Shown here piece by piece: positions 1 to 8,267 of a stretch of DNA of 29,015 bases. The DNA lies in the NCBI RefSeq assembly GCF_003533305.1, contig NZ_DOEH01000033.1, forward strand, positions 1 through 29,015. Reading direction: 5' to 3'. A program made the translations under genes and the position numbers. The stretch comes from Providencia sp. (GTDB taxonomy: Bacteria > Pseudomonadota > Gammaproteobacteria > Enterobacterales > Enterobacteriaceae). Below the pieces are notes generated by a model. It ran no database searches. It saw only the letters and a program-made list of their open reading frames with translations, and was not told the origin of the DNA. The number at the start of each line of letters is the position of its first letter. Position 1 is the stretch's first letter.

Positions 1-320
1 CACGTACTGTTGTGTGTTCCTCGATATATCTTCATTCGCCGCCTAACTACAACCCGAACTACAGTCCGAATTATTTAGGGGGATGCAGATATTTTACTAA
101 CTTATAAGGGGATGGTATCGCTCAACTATGTCGATCAGCTCATTTTCGTTAAATACACATTATTCGATATGTATTTTATTAAAACTGGTCTACAGTTTAA
201 CTTATTTGGTGATTTCCAATAATTTGGCGTAAATAAAGGTAAATCTTTAGCAATCTCTTTAGGTTCGCTCTAGAATTGGGCTATTAATATGTTATTGAGC
301 AATAAAGAAAGGGACCTTGA
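1..320. other. Intergenic region upstream of ppiA
   Basis: No reading frame in this stretch looks coding and I recognise no RNA gene. It is AT-rich and ends in the AAAGAAAGGGA ribosome-binding region of ppiA. In E. coli the gene upstream of ppiA (tsgA) is divergent, so this may be a shared promoter region, but the neighbour lies outside the window. I could not identify a convincing sigma-70 promoter by eye. Confidence 0.5.
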
Positions 321-893
321 ATGTTAAAACGAATTTTTGTGCCTTTATTGGCTATCTGTGCAATGAGCGCATCGACTCTTGCATTATCTGCGGGTGAAAC
401 TTATGTTAAATTAGTGACATCAGCAGGGAATATCGAATTAGAACTGAATAGTAAAAAAGCCCCTGCAACGACAGAAAATTTCGTTCAATATATCAATGAA
501 GGTTATTACAATGGAACGACCTTCCACCGTGTAATTCCTGGGTTTATGATCCAAGGTGGCGGTTTTGATAAAGATTTACAGCAAAAGCAAACTCGTGCCC
601 CTGTTAAAAATGAAGCAGATAATGGCTTGCGTAATTTACGTGGGACTATCTCAATGGCACGAACAGCGAATAAAGATAGTGCAACAAGCCAGTTCTTTAT
701 TAATATTGCAGATAACGCCTTTTTAGATCATGGTCAACGTGATTTTGGATATGCCGTTTTTGGTAAAGTGGTCAAAGGAATGGACGTTGTAGATAAAATC
801 TCTAAAGTAAAAACAGAGAATGTCGGTCCTTATCAAAATGTTCCAGTTGAACCTATTACGATCCTCTCAGCTGAAGTCATTAAAAAACCATAA
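321..893 (+). CDS. ppiA: Periplasmic peptidyl-prolyl cis-trans isomerase A (cyclophilin)
   Basis: This is a cyclophilin-type prolyl isomerase, which catalyses cis-trans interconversion of X-Pro bonds during folding of exported proteins. The first 24 or so residues form a signal peptide: a positive start (MLKR), a hydrophobic core and a probable cleavage after ALSA, so the enzyme acts in the periplasm. The rest is a complete bacterial cyclophilin domain with the hallmark segments [21 protein letters not shown] and the [14 protein letters not shown] tail. At 190 aa it has the same length as the E. coli protein, as I recall it. A clear AAAGGGA Shine-Dalgarno lies just before the ATG. A terminator hairpin follows directly, so it is probably monocistronic. 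In E. coli yhfG-fic come next; here they are absent. Confidence 0.96.
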   Translation: MLKRIFVPLLAICAMSASTLALSAGETYVKLVTSAGNIELELNSKKAPATTENFVQYINEGYYNGTTFHRVIPGFMIQGGGFDKDLQQKQTRAPVKNEADNGLRNLRGTISMARTANKDSATSQFFINIADNAFLDHGQRDFGYAVFGKVVKGMDVVDKISKVKTENVGPYQNVPVEPITILSAEVIKKP

Positions 894-905
894 ATAAATT
901 TAGAG

Positions 906-945
906 TAGTGGATAAATTACATTTTTATTTATCCACTATTGTTTT
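906..945 (+). terminator. Rho-independent terminator of ppiA
   Basis: A perfect 12-bp inverted repeat (TAGTGGATAAAT at 906-917 and ATTTATCCACTA at 927-938) with a 9-nt loop is followed by TTGTTTT. It begins 13 bases after the ppiA stop codon. Confidence 0.85.
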
Positions 946-1034
946 ACTCCTCATGTTTATTTCACCTAATATAAAGGTCGATATTTTAAAACGAATATCT
1001 CTTTTCTATTGATTAATTTCCAGCTCACCCCTTT

Positions 1035-1060
1035 GATAATGATTATTTGTTATCATTATG
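1035..1060. promoter_or_regulatory. Fur-box-like inverted repeat
   Basis: The arms ATAATGAT (1036-1043) and ATCATTAT (1052-1059) are perfect inverted repeats with an 8-base spacer. Two overlapping 19-base alignments to the classical Fur consensus each match 12 positions by my count. It lies about 90 bases upstream of the likely pabA -10 element and 140 bases after ppiA, so its target is unclear. Confidence 0.35.
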
Positions 1061-1148
1061 TAAATACAATTCCATGATTTTTATATGGAAATTTCTGTAG
1101 TTAAAAATAATTAGTTGACCAAAATGGGCTATTTTCTTGCTAAGGCTG

Positions 1149-1157
1149 TGCTATGAT
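1149..1157 (+). promoter_or_regulatory. Extended -10 promoter element for pabA
   Basis: The sequence TG-C-TATGAT matches the extended -10 consensus (TGn followed by a TATAAT-like hexamer, 5 of 6). No good -35 hexamer lies at 16-18 bp, which is typical of extended -10 promoters. It would give a leader of about 105 nt before the pabA start. Confidence 0.45.
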
Positions 1158-1271
1158 AGCCGCCCCTTGCAAAAAATTATGGCTTTTTAAGCATCATTCT
1201 GATTGCTAAGATGGATGATTCATGCATTGGGCTATAATATATAATGATAAAAATCAGTCGGATAGGCTACT

Positions 1272-1847
1272 ATGCTTCTACTTATTGATAATTACGATTC
1301 ATTTACTTACAACCTATACCAATATTTTCGTGAATTGGGTACTGAAGTTGTAGTGAAACGTAATGATGAAATTACTATTGATGAAATTGAACAGCTTTCA
1401 CCTACACATCTTGTGATATCGCCAGGCCCTTGCACGCCTGATGAAGCAGGGATCTCTCTTGAGGCCATCAAATATTTTGCGGGTAAACTGCCTATTTTGG
1501 GCATTTGCCTTGGACACCAAGCGATTGGCCAAGCATTTGGTGCGTCTGTGGTTAAGGCGCGAGAAATTATGCATGGTAAAACTTCTGCTATTCACCATAA
1601 CCATCAAGGTGTATTTAAAGGGTTAAATCGTCCTTTAACAGTGACTCGCTACCATTCTTTAGTGATTGCGGCTGAAACATTACCTGTTTCTTTTGATGTT
1701 TCCGCATGGTCGCTAAATAACGGTGATGTGGATGAAATTATGGGAATACGCCATAAAACGCTACCAATTGAAGGCGTTCAATTCCATCCTGAAAGTATCC
1801 TTAGTGAACAAGGGCATGAGCTGTTAAATAATTTTTTAAAGTATTAA
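1272..1847 (+). CDS. pabA: Aminodeoxychorismate synthase, glutamine amidotransferase subunit
   Basis: PabA hydrolyses glutamine and passes ammonia to PabB, which makes 4-amino-4-deoxychorismate on the way to p-aminobenzoate and folate. The protein is a single class I glutamine amidotransferase domain. The nucleophile elbow GICLGHQ places the catalytic Cys at residue 79, and the VQFHPES motif supplies His172 and Glu174. The N-terminal [13 protein letters not shown] and the oxyanion-forming SPGPCTP segment are typical of the PabA/TrpG group. At 191 aa it is about four residues longer than the E. coli protein. TrpG/PabA dual use cannot be excluded from the sequence alone, but the position directly before argD is the E. 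coli pabA position. An AGG ribosome-binding site lies 5 nt before the ATG. Confidence 0.95.
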   Translation: MLLLIDNYDSFTYNLYQYFRELGTEVVVKRNDEITIDEIEQLSPTHLVISPGPCTPDEAGISLEAIKYFAGKLPILGICLGHQAIGQAFGASVVKAREIMHGKTSAIHHNHQGVFKGLNRPLTVTRYHSLVIAAETLPVSFDVSAWSLNNGDVDEIMGIRHKTLPIEGVQFHPESILSEQGHELLNNFLKY

Positions 1848-1910
1848 CCTCTGCTGCCGCTATCGTTTAGAAATTAATTATGCATATTTCACCTATTGCT
1901 ATTGCTCTTT

Positions 1911-1949
1911 TTTGATTTTTTATTCATATTTAATGCTTATATTTTCATT
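1911..1949. promoter_or_regulatory. Tandem ARG boxes (ArgR operator) upstream of argD
   Basis: Two 18-base sites at 1911-1928 and 1932-1949 are separated by exactly 3 bp, the usual spacing of ArgR operators. Against the consensus WNTGAATWWWWATTCANW, the first has one mismatch at fixed positions (TGATT for TGAAT) and the second has three. They lie 31-69 bases upstream of the argD start, where bound hexameric ArgR-arginine would block transcription. The match was made by eye. Confidence 0.6.
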
Positions 1950-1952
1950 TAG

Positions 1953-3194
<1,242 letters not shown>

Positions 3195-3203
3195 TTATTT
3201 ATT

Positions 3204-3255
3204 GACAAGTTGTAGAGAGAATCACTCTGCAACTTGTCTAATAATATTATTTTTT
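3204..3255 (+). terminator. Terminator after argD
   Basis: A 14-bp stem (3204-3217 with 3225-3238, containing one U-G pair) with a 7-nt loop begins 9 bases after the argD stop. It is followed by AT-rich sequence with a T-run at 3250-3255. It lies between two converging genes (argD and the leftward AT-rich gene) and may also limit leftward transcripts. Confidence 0.7.
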
Positions 3256-3256
3256 A

Positions 3257-4567
3257 TTATGATTTTAAGGGGGTATTTCTTCTCCTTGTTCTCATTTCTT
3301 CTTGTTTTTTATGTAGTTGCTCTGGTGTGCTGGATGTTGGTATCCCGGCTGCCAGGCAGTTGTTTTTATGTGTATATGAATAACTATTGGTTATTTTTTT
3401 CTTAGCTAAAGGTAAATTAACCTTTGGCTTTTTGTGTATCACTTCTATTTTTTTCTCGTGAATCTTAATGTTTTTTATAAGGTTAATTTTTTCATTACTT
3501 GAATGATTACCTGAAGATAATGAGGTTGAGCTAATGGTATTCATCGATTTTTCGTTATTGATTCGTTCTTTATTTAATACATTGATTTTTTTATTATTAT
3601 CATTATTTACTATTCTGAGGTCTTGCACTATGGTTTTATAATTTTGAAGATCTTTTTTTAAGTCAACAAGTAAACAACGTAGTTGAAGATTTTCATTGGT
3701 TAATTCTTTAAAGATAACATTATTGTTTATATTTTCAAATTCAGATTTCTTTTCAAAGAAATCATCATAATTAAAATCATGAGATTCATCATGATAAATA
3801 GGGTTATTATCTTCATCATAGGTCATTAGAGATTCTCTCTCTATGTTATTATTTTTAGATGTTATATTGTGAACTTTATTTTTTATATCATCTAGTTCTA
3901 TACTTAGTAAATTTTTTACTGATTTTTGCATATTAATTAATTCATTGAGTTTTTTGTTTTTTTTGTTTGTATTATCTGTTTCTGAAACATCATTTTCTAA
4001 TGTAGATAAATATGTGCTTTTTTTTTCTAAATATAAAATTCCTTTTATTTTTGATTCACACTTTATAGATGATTTTAATTCAATAATCTCATTTTTTAAT
4101 CTTTTAGATTCATTTGTTAAGCTTTCGTTTTTTTCTAATTCGTTTGAACTTGATTCATAACAGTTTATTGTATCATTTTGATTTTTTGAAGTTTTATTTA
4201 TAACTAAATCTCTGGCATAAGGCTTGTCTATTTTTAATGCATTATTGATATTTTTATTTTTTTCATCTTTTAAATTTTCTACGGTTGATGAAATTTCAAA
4301 TGATCTTTTGGTTGATTCATTCTCTAATGATTTTATTTTTGTAATATTTAAAGTTACTTCGCTGTTTAAAGTTTGTTCGCTTTTTTTTACGGTTTCTAAA
4401 TGTGTTTTTTTGTTATTTGAATGAAAAATATAAAAGAAATTGTTCAAATTAACGTTATTTATTGCTTTAATAATAGGGAAGTTTTCTCTAATTATTGCTA
4501 TAAAAATATTTTTTTTGGATAGCGTATTATCTATGTTTTTCATTAAAGTTTGAGTGTTTATATTCAT
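3257..4567 (-). CDS. Unrecognised AT-rich coiled-coil protein, 436 aa
   Basis: I do not recognise this protein. It is dominated by Asn, Lys, Ser, Glu and Ile. It has no convincing signal peptide or transmembrane helix. Residues about 142-236 and 284-335 look like alpha-helical coiled coils (for example NENLQLRCLLVDLKKDLQ). An acidic patch lies at about 250-272, and the tail from 386 on is basic and ends in a MRTRRR cluster. The start at 4567 is supported by GGAG 5 nt upstream and a plausible promoter further up. A stop-free frame this long is very unlikely by chance at about 20% G+C, because stop codons are AT-rich, so it is probably a real gene. It follows a second AT-rich gene on the same strand after a 165-bp gap. 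Base composition unlike the neighbours suggests transfer. A secreted or host-directed protein is one possibility, unproven. Confidence 0.75.
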   Translation of the reverse strand: MNINTQTLMKNIDNTLSKKNIFIAIIRENFPIIKAINNVNLNNFFYIFHSNNKKTHLETVKKSEQTLNSEVTLNITKIKSLENESTKRSFEISSTVENLKDEKNKNINNALKIDKPYARDLVINKTSKNQNDTINCYESSSNELEKNESLTNESKRLKNEIIELKSSIKCESKIKGILYLEKKSTYLSTLENDVSETDNTNKKNKKLNELINMQKSVKNLLSIELDDIKNKVHNITSKNNNIERESLMTYDEDNNPIYHDESHDFNYDDFFEKKSEFENINNNVIFKELTNENLQLRCLLVDLKKDLQNYKTIVQDLRIVNNDNNKKINVLNKERINNEKSMNTISSTSLSSGNHSSNEKINLIKNIKIHEKKIEVIHKKPKVNLPLAKKKITNSYSYTHKNNCLAAGIPTSSTPEQLHKKQEEMRTRRRNTPLKS

Positions 4568-4589
4568 ATGTGCTCCAGATTCGATGTAT

Positions 4590-4619
4590 TGTATAGATGC
4601 TATTTAAATTTATTATCAA
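4590..4619 (-). promoter_or_regulatory. Candidate promoter of the 436-aa AT-rich gene
   Basis: Read leftward, TTGATA (4614-4619) and TATACA (4590-4595) are separated by 18 bp. They match the sigma-70 hexamers at 5/6 and 4/6 and lie just upstream of the GGAG ribosome-binding site. In DNA this AT-rich such matches arise easily, so support is modest. Confidence 0.3.
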
Positions 4620-4732
4620 TTTTTCAGTATAGAAAATAATTTTTTAGTTTCATTTTTTTACGAAGTAGATTGATTTAATAAGTTAAAGTTGAATAACAAT
4701 GGCGTTAATTCGTGTCAGTGTAGTCAGTTAGT

Positions 4733-5698
4733 TCATGATTTTAGAATGGCCAGAAGTTGATTGTTATTATCGATTTGAGACTGTATTGCTTTAATGCTAT
4801 CTAAATACTCATTCATTTTTTTAGTCAGCTTTTGTTCTTTTTTGATATTGTTATTCAAACTTATTAAATGATTTTTTTTAATTGAGACTCTATTTTTTCT
4901 TGGTGGATGCTTTTGTACGTTATACTCAAATGAATCAGATTGATTAGATAAATGATATTGTTCTTTGATACGTTGTGTCCTTAATAATGAGGCTTTTGTT
5001 TGCTGAACATTACCCTTGAATTCAAAATTACTTTTTGGTAGAGGTATTGCTTTTTGATTCTTTTCAGAAGTTTTATAATTTATATAGACTAACTCTTTAT
5101 GAAAATTAGTCTTTTTTTTATATCTAACTGACTCTGAAGGAAATGTTTTTTTATTAAGCGGCGCTTTAATTGGCTGAGTTTTTAAGGGGATTTTAGAGTT
5201 ATTTGTACTTGTCAGCGATTTTGGTAATGTGAAATTTTCTATAATTTCATTCCTTTTTTGCTGATTATTAATATCTAATTCAGGTATTTTAACATATCGA
5301 TATGAAAAATTTGCATATCCATATAGTTCTTCATTCATCTCTTTAAATTTTTCAAGTACAGGTCTATTTTTTTTTATTATAGCATCAGTGCTTTGTTCAT
5401 TAATGAAAAATGATGCATAGTATTTATATAAACGACCTTTTAATTTATTTACTCTATCTTTAAATTCATCAGGGCTTAAGCTCTTCATTTGATTTATATC
5501 TTCGAAATCATTTTCATAACCTGAATCAATACTTTCTAGGCTATTAGCATGTACTTGTTTTGATAGGTTATCTGTGTGAAGTGGATTATTTTTAATAGAA
5601 GAGGTTACTGTGAAAATCTTTTCTACAAAATCATCTGAATCAATGATTTCGGTAAAAATGTTGGAATACTTAGATAAATTGCTTAATGTAATGCCCAT
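4733..5698 (-). CDS. Unrecognised AT-rich protein, 321 aa
   Basis: I do not recognise this protein. Residues 1-150 are mixed polar and hydrophobic and could form a folded domain. About 160-280 is rich in Lys, Pro, Ser and Asn and looks disordered, with repeated short Pro-containing stretches such as IPLKTQPIKAPLNKK. About 285-320 has heptad-like spacing of Leu and Ile and may form a coiled coil. No signal peptide or transmembrane segment is visible. The ATG at 5698 is preceded by AGGGA at 7-8 nt. The N-terminus MGITLSN happens to fit the eukaryotic N-myristoylation pattern (Gly2, Ser6). G+C was about 25% in a line I counted, well below argD or crp. It shares strand, composition and style with the 436-aa gene downstream, so the two were probably acquired together and may act together. 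No function is assigned. Confidence 0.72.
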   Translation of the reverse strand: MGITLSNLSKYSNIFTEIIDSDDFVEKIFTVTSSIKNNPLHTDNLSKQVHANSLESIDSGYENDFEDINQMKSLSPDEFKDRVNKLKGRLYKYYASFFINEQSTDAIIKKNRPVLEKFKEMNEELYGYANFSYRYVKIPELDINNQQKRNEIIENFTLPKSLTSTNNSKIPLKTQPIKAPLNKKTFPSESVRYKKKTNFHKELVYINYKTSEKNQKAIPLPKSNFEFKGNVQQTKASLLRTQRIKEQYHLSNQSDSFEYNVQKHPPRKNRVSIKKNHLISLNNNIKKEQKLTKKMNEYLDSIKAIQSQIDNNNQLLAILKS

Positions 5699-5718
5699 AA
5701 ATATTTCCCTAATTAATA

Positions 5719-5747
5719 ATTTTATGTTTATTATTCTATAGGGACAA
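5719..5747 (-). promoter_or_regulatory. Candidate promoter of the 321-aa AT-rich gene
   Basis: Read leftward, TTGTCC (5742-5747) and TAAAAT (5719-5724) are separated by 17 bp. They match the sigma-70 consensus at 4/6 and 5/6 and sit 21 bases before the start codon. That would give a very short leader. Confidence 0.35.
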
Positions 5748-5814
5748 TAGGCGGAAATAATATAAGGAAACGCTACTCAATAATGAAAGTATATAAATTA
5801 GTTCTGATTAAATT

Positions 5815-5847
5815 AAATAGCTTTATATCATTGATATAAAGCTATTT
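5815..5847 (-). terminator. crp terminator, perfect 16-bp palindrome
   Basis: AAATAGCTTTATATCA (5815-5830) is repeated perfectly inverted at 5832-5847 around a single base, so the RNA can form a stem of about 14 bp. It lies 43-75 bases downstream of the crp stop codon on the leftward strand. A second smaller stem, GCCTCA/TGAGGC (5858-5863 with 5873-5878), lies between it and crp. Only short T-tracts follow, so efficiency is uncertain. Confidence 0.6.
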
Positions 5848-5889
5848 TAAAGTGCATGCCTCAGGAAGAGAGTGAGGCTGGAAGGTTAA

Positions 5890-6522
5890 TTACCGTGTGC
5901 CGTAGACGACTATCGTTTTACCATGTGCAGATATCAGATTTTGATCTTCTAGCATTTTCAGGATACGACCGACAGTTTCACGTGAACAACCTACTATTTG
6001 ACCAATTTCCTGACGTGTAATTTTGATTTGCATTCCGTCTGGGTGAGTCATAGCATCTGGTTGTTTGGCTAAATTTAACAGTGTTTGAGCAATACGTCCG
6101 GTGACATCTAGAAAAGCGAGGTTACCCACTTTTTCAGAAGTCGTTTGTAGGCGACTTGCCATTTGCGCAGAAAGGCGCATAAGAATATCAGGGTTAACCT
6201 GAATCAGTTGGCGGAATTTTTTATAAGATATTTCAGCGACTTCGCAGGCTACTTTTGCACGAACCCACGCTGTACGCTCTTGACCTTCTTCGAATAACCC
6301 AAGCTCACCAATGAAATCTCCTTGATTTAGGTAGGAGAGAATCATTTCTTTGCCTTCTTCATCTTTGATTAAAACAGCCACTGAACCTTTCACGATATAG
6401 TAAAGGGTTTCTGCTTTTTCACCTTGATGGATCAGTGTGCTTTTTGATGGATACTTATGAATATGGCAGTGTGACAAAAACCATTCAAGAGTAGGGTCTG
6501 TTTGTGGCTTGCCGAGAACCAT
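5890..6522 (-). CDS. crp: cAMP receptor protein (catabolite gene activator)
   Basis: CRP is the global cAMP-responsive regulator that binds TGTGA-N6-TCACA sites as a dimer and activates or represses catabolic genes. The protein is nearly identical to E. coli CRP. The cyclic-nucleotide-binding beta-roll carries [14 protein letters not shown], and the dimer helix includes TTSEKVG. The C-terminal helix-turn-helix contains [20 protein letters not shown] start at the ATG at 6522, with GAGG upstream, because this gives the family length of 210 aa; an in-frame ATG 12 codons earlier has no support. One notable change is Thr for Ser at mature position 83, a residue that contacts the cAMP phosphate; the change is conservative. 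It is divergent from yhfA, as in E. coli. Confidence 0.98.
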   Translation of the reverse strand: MVLGKPQTDPTLEWFLSHCHIHKYPSKSTLIHQGEKAETLYYIVKGSVAVLIKDEEGKEMILSYLNQGDFIGELGLFEEGQERTAWVRAKVACEVAEISYKKFRQLIQVNPDILMRLSAQMASRLQTTSEKVGNLAFLDVTGRIAQTLLNLAKQPDAMTHPDGMQIKITRQEIGQIVGCSRETVGRILKMLEDQNLISAHGKTIVVYGTR

Positions 6523-6850
6523 TAGCGTTATCCTCTGTATGTTATTGCAGCCATTCAAAAAAGAGTGCTAGAAGGGCTGTCTTTAAAGTCACTAGCTTAG
6601 CATATTAGTTTACCTTATCTACTCTAATTAATACATGCAGCAGATATGAAGTAAGTTAATATCGACACTATAATATGATCAATTAAAACGTTGAGTCTTG
6701 ATCTTAATCCTATCAACTAAGTATTGTTTGTAGCACATTCAATCCAGAAAGTCTCGCCTGTATCGCTTCAGCTAAATAAAGCTGATGTAATATTGGCTAT
6801 ATCTATGGAACAATGTGTTTCTGAAGATTATTTTTTCAAGGGGAATAACA
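6523..6850. other. Divergent crp-yhfA regulatory region
   Basis: This 328-base gap separates the divergent crp and yhfA genes and must hold both promoters. In E. coli crp is autoregulated from the equivalent region. I see only one weak CRP-like site (6578-6593). I could not place either promoter with confidence and see no small ORF with a convincing ribosome-binding site. Confidence 0.5.
6578..6593. promoter_or_regulatory. Weak CRP-like site in the crp leader
   Basis: TGTCT-N6-TCACT matches the TGTGA-N6-TCACA palindrome at 3/5 and 4/5. It lies about 55 bases upstream of the crp start codon. Autoregulation of crp is known in E. coli, which makes a site here reasonable, but the match is weak. 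Confidence 0.2.
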
Positions 6851-7252
6851 ATGGAAGCAAGAGTTAAATGGGTTGAAGGACTCTCTTTTTTAGGTGAGTC
6901 AGCATCTGGGCATCAAGTGATGATGGATGGAAATGCAGGTGACAAAGCGCCTAGCCCAATGGAAATGGTATTAATGGCCGCTGGAGGCTGTAGTGCAATT
7001 GATGTCGTTTCTATCTTACAAAAAGGCCGTAATGATATTACGGATTGTGAGGTGAAATTAACTTCGCAGCGTCGCGATGAAGCACCTCGTTATTTTACTC
7101 ACATTAACTTGCACTTTATTGTAACAGGTCATGAATTAACAGAAAAAGCGGTTGAGCGTGCGGTTCAACTTTCGGCGGAAAAATATTGTTCAGTGGCGTT
7201 GATGTTAGAAAAAGCGGTTGAAGTGACACACAGCTTTGAAATTAAAAACTAA
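6851..7252 (+). CDS. yhfA: OsmC/Ohr-family protein YhfA
   Basis: This is a small OsmC-like protein of the YhfA branch. The OsmC/Ohr fold uses paired cysteines to reduce organic hydroperoxides in characterised members; the precise role of YhfA is not established. The sequence has the family segments KAPSPMEMVLMAAGGCSAIDVVSILQ (Cys47) and LSAEKYCSVALML (Cys113), the two conserved cysteine positions. From the ATG at 6851 the protein is 133 aa, matching E. coli, with AGGGGA 7 nt upstream. The in-frame start 12 codons earlier lacks a ribosome-binding site. It is divergent from crp, the standard arrangement, and is followed by a terminator shared with the convergent prkB. Confidence 0.93.
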   Translation: MEARVKWVEGLSFLGESASGHQVMMDGNAGDKAPSPMEMVLMAAGGCSAIDVVSILQKGRNDITDCEVKLTSQRRDEAPRYFTHINLHFIVTGHELTEKAVERAVQLSAEKYCSVALMLEKAVEVTHSFEIKN

Positions 7253-7282
7253 TAATAAGTTTAATTTTTGCTTATTTATTTT

Positions 7283-7325
7283 AATAACTGATGCTTGTTT
7301 TATTTATTGGTAAGCATCAGTTATT
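7283..7325. terminator. Bidirectional terminator between yhfA and prkB
   Basis: A perfect 14-bp inverted repeat (AATAACTGATGCTT at 7283-7296 and its complement at 7312-7325) with a 15-nt AT-rich loop lies midway between two converging stop codons. It can serve both strands, although T-tracts on either side are short. Confidence 0.7.
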
Positions 7326-7340
7326 TAGATCAGTGATAAG

Positions 7341-8207
7341 TTAATCTTGTTTTTGTGTAATTAACTTTTCAACTAATGGGGTCATAATTAGTTCCATGGC
7401 TAACCCAAGTTTGCCACCGGGCACGACAATGGTATTTATTGCCGAAATAAATGAGCCGCTTATCATTGATAATAAATAGGGGAAATCAATCTGTTTGAGT
7501 CCGCGAAAACGGATCACAATAAAACTTTCATCTTGTGACGGAATCGCTTTGGCTGAAAATGGGTTAGAGGTATCGACGGTAGGGACTCGTTGGAAATTGA
7601 TATGAGTGCGTGAAAATTGAGGCGTAATATAATTAATATAGTCTCCCATCGAGCGAACAACCGAGTCCATGACCGCTTCTCGAGAATGCCCACGTTCTGT
7701 TGTATCGCGGATTAATTTTTGAATCCATTCCAAATTCACAATAGGCACAACACCGACAAGCAAATCGACGTGCTGGGCGACATCGTGCTCTGGCGTGACG
7801 ATTCCACCATGTAATCCCTCGTAGAATAAAACATCTGTATTCTCAGTGAAAGGCTCCCAAGGTGTGAATATACCCGGTTGTAGGCCATAAGGAACCGCCT
7901 CATCGTAAGTGTGGAGATATTTACGCGATTGTCCGTGTCCTGTCTGACTATAATCGACTAAAGTTTGCTCTAAGAGTGCGAAGTCATTGGCTTCTGGACC
8001 AAAGTAGCTAATGTGACGCCCTTGCTCTCTGGCCTTGCGGATTGCCATATCCATTTCAGGTCGGGTATAACGATGAAAGCTATCGCCTTCAAGTGTTGCG
8101 GGCTGAATGTTTAATTGATGGAAGATTTTACGAAAAGCTTGGCTGGTTGATGTTGTTCCAGCACCACTTGAACCGGTAACTGCAATAATTGGATGCTTTT
8201 TCGACAT
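7341..8207 (-). CDS. prkB: Phosphoribulokinase-like protein PrkB
   Basis: This is a P-loop kinase of the phosphoribulokinase/uridine kinase family. Walker A is GSSGAGTT at residues 12-19. Conserved family segments include EGDSFHRYTRPEMD, SYFGPEANDF, KYLHTYDEAVPYG and FYEGLHGG. Enterobacteria lack a Calvin cycle, so the physiological substrate of this homologue is not known to me. At 288 aa it is one residue shorter than E. coli PrkB. The start has GGGAG 7-8 nt upstream. It is the last gene of the leftward yheT-yheU-prkB cluster, 60 bp after yheU, and is very likely co-transcribed with them. Confidence 0.93.
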   Translation of the reverse strand: MSKKHPIIAVTGSSGAGTTSTSQAFRKIFHQLNIQPATLEGDSFHRYTRPEMDMAIRKAREQGRHISYFGPEANDFALLEQTLVDYSQTGHGQSRKYLHTYDEAVPYGLQPGIFTPWEPFTENTDVLFYEGLHGGIVTPEHDVAQHVDLLVGVVPIVNLEWIQKLIRDTTERGHSREAVMDSVVRSMGDYINYITPQFSRTHINFQRVPTVDTSNPFSAKAIPSQDESFIVIRFRGLKQIDFPYLLSMISGSFISAINTIVVPGGKLGLAMELIMTPLVEKLITQKQD

Positions 8208-8267
8208 AGTGGTCTCCCTGCGTTGCGCTTTTGGCCACTATTTTAATAAACAGCGAACGAAGCGGGT

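Larger units (their letters stand above)
894..1271. other. ppiA-pabA intergenic region
   Basis: This 378-base gap holds the ppiA terminator, a Fur-box-like inverted repeat at 1035-1060 and an extended -10 promoter element at 1149-1157, but no coding sequence I can support. It is where yhfG and fic lie in E. coli, and I see no remnant of either. A weak AGCC/GGCT hairpin followed by TTTTT sits at about 1158-1188, in the pabA leader. It is too short to call an attenuator. Confidence 0.5.

Noticed and set aside
3202..3405. Small rightward hydrophobic frame after argD
   Set aside because: It overlaps the argD terminator hairpin, lies antisense to the end of the 436-aa gene and has no ribosome-binding site.
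3945..4424. Rightward Phe/Ser-rich frames that look like membrane proteins
   Set aside because: They are the complement of Lys/Asn/Glu-rich codons of the 436-aa gene. Poly-A on one strand gives Phe on the other, and no start signals are present.
3239..5814. Insertion sequence or prophage boundary around the AT-rich genes
   Set aside because: I found no transposase or integrase frame, no tRNA end and no flanking direct repeat by eye; only terminators bound the region.
6523..6558. Extended N-terminus of CRP (12 extra residues)
   Set aside because: CRP is 210 aa in the family and starts MVLGKPQ. The GAGG site precedes that ATG, not the upstream one.
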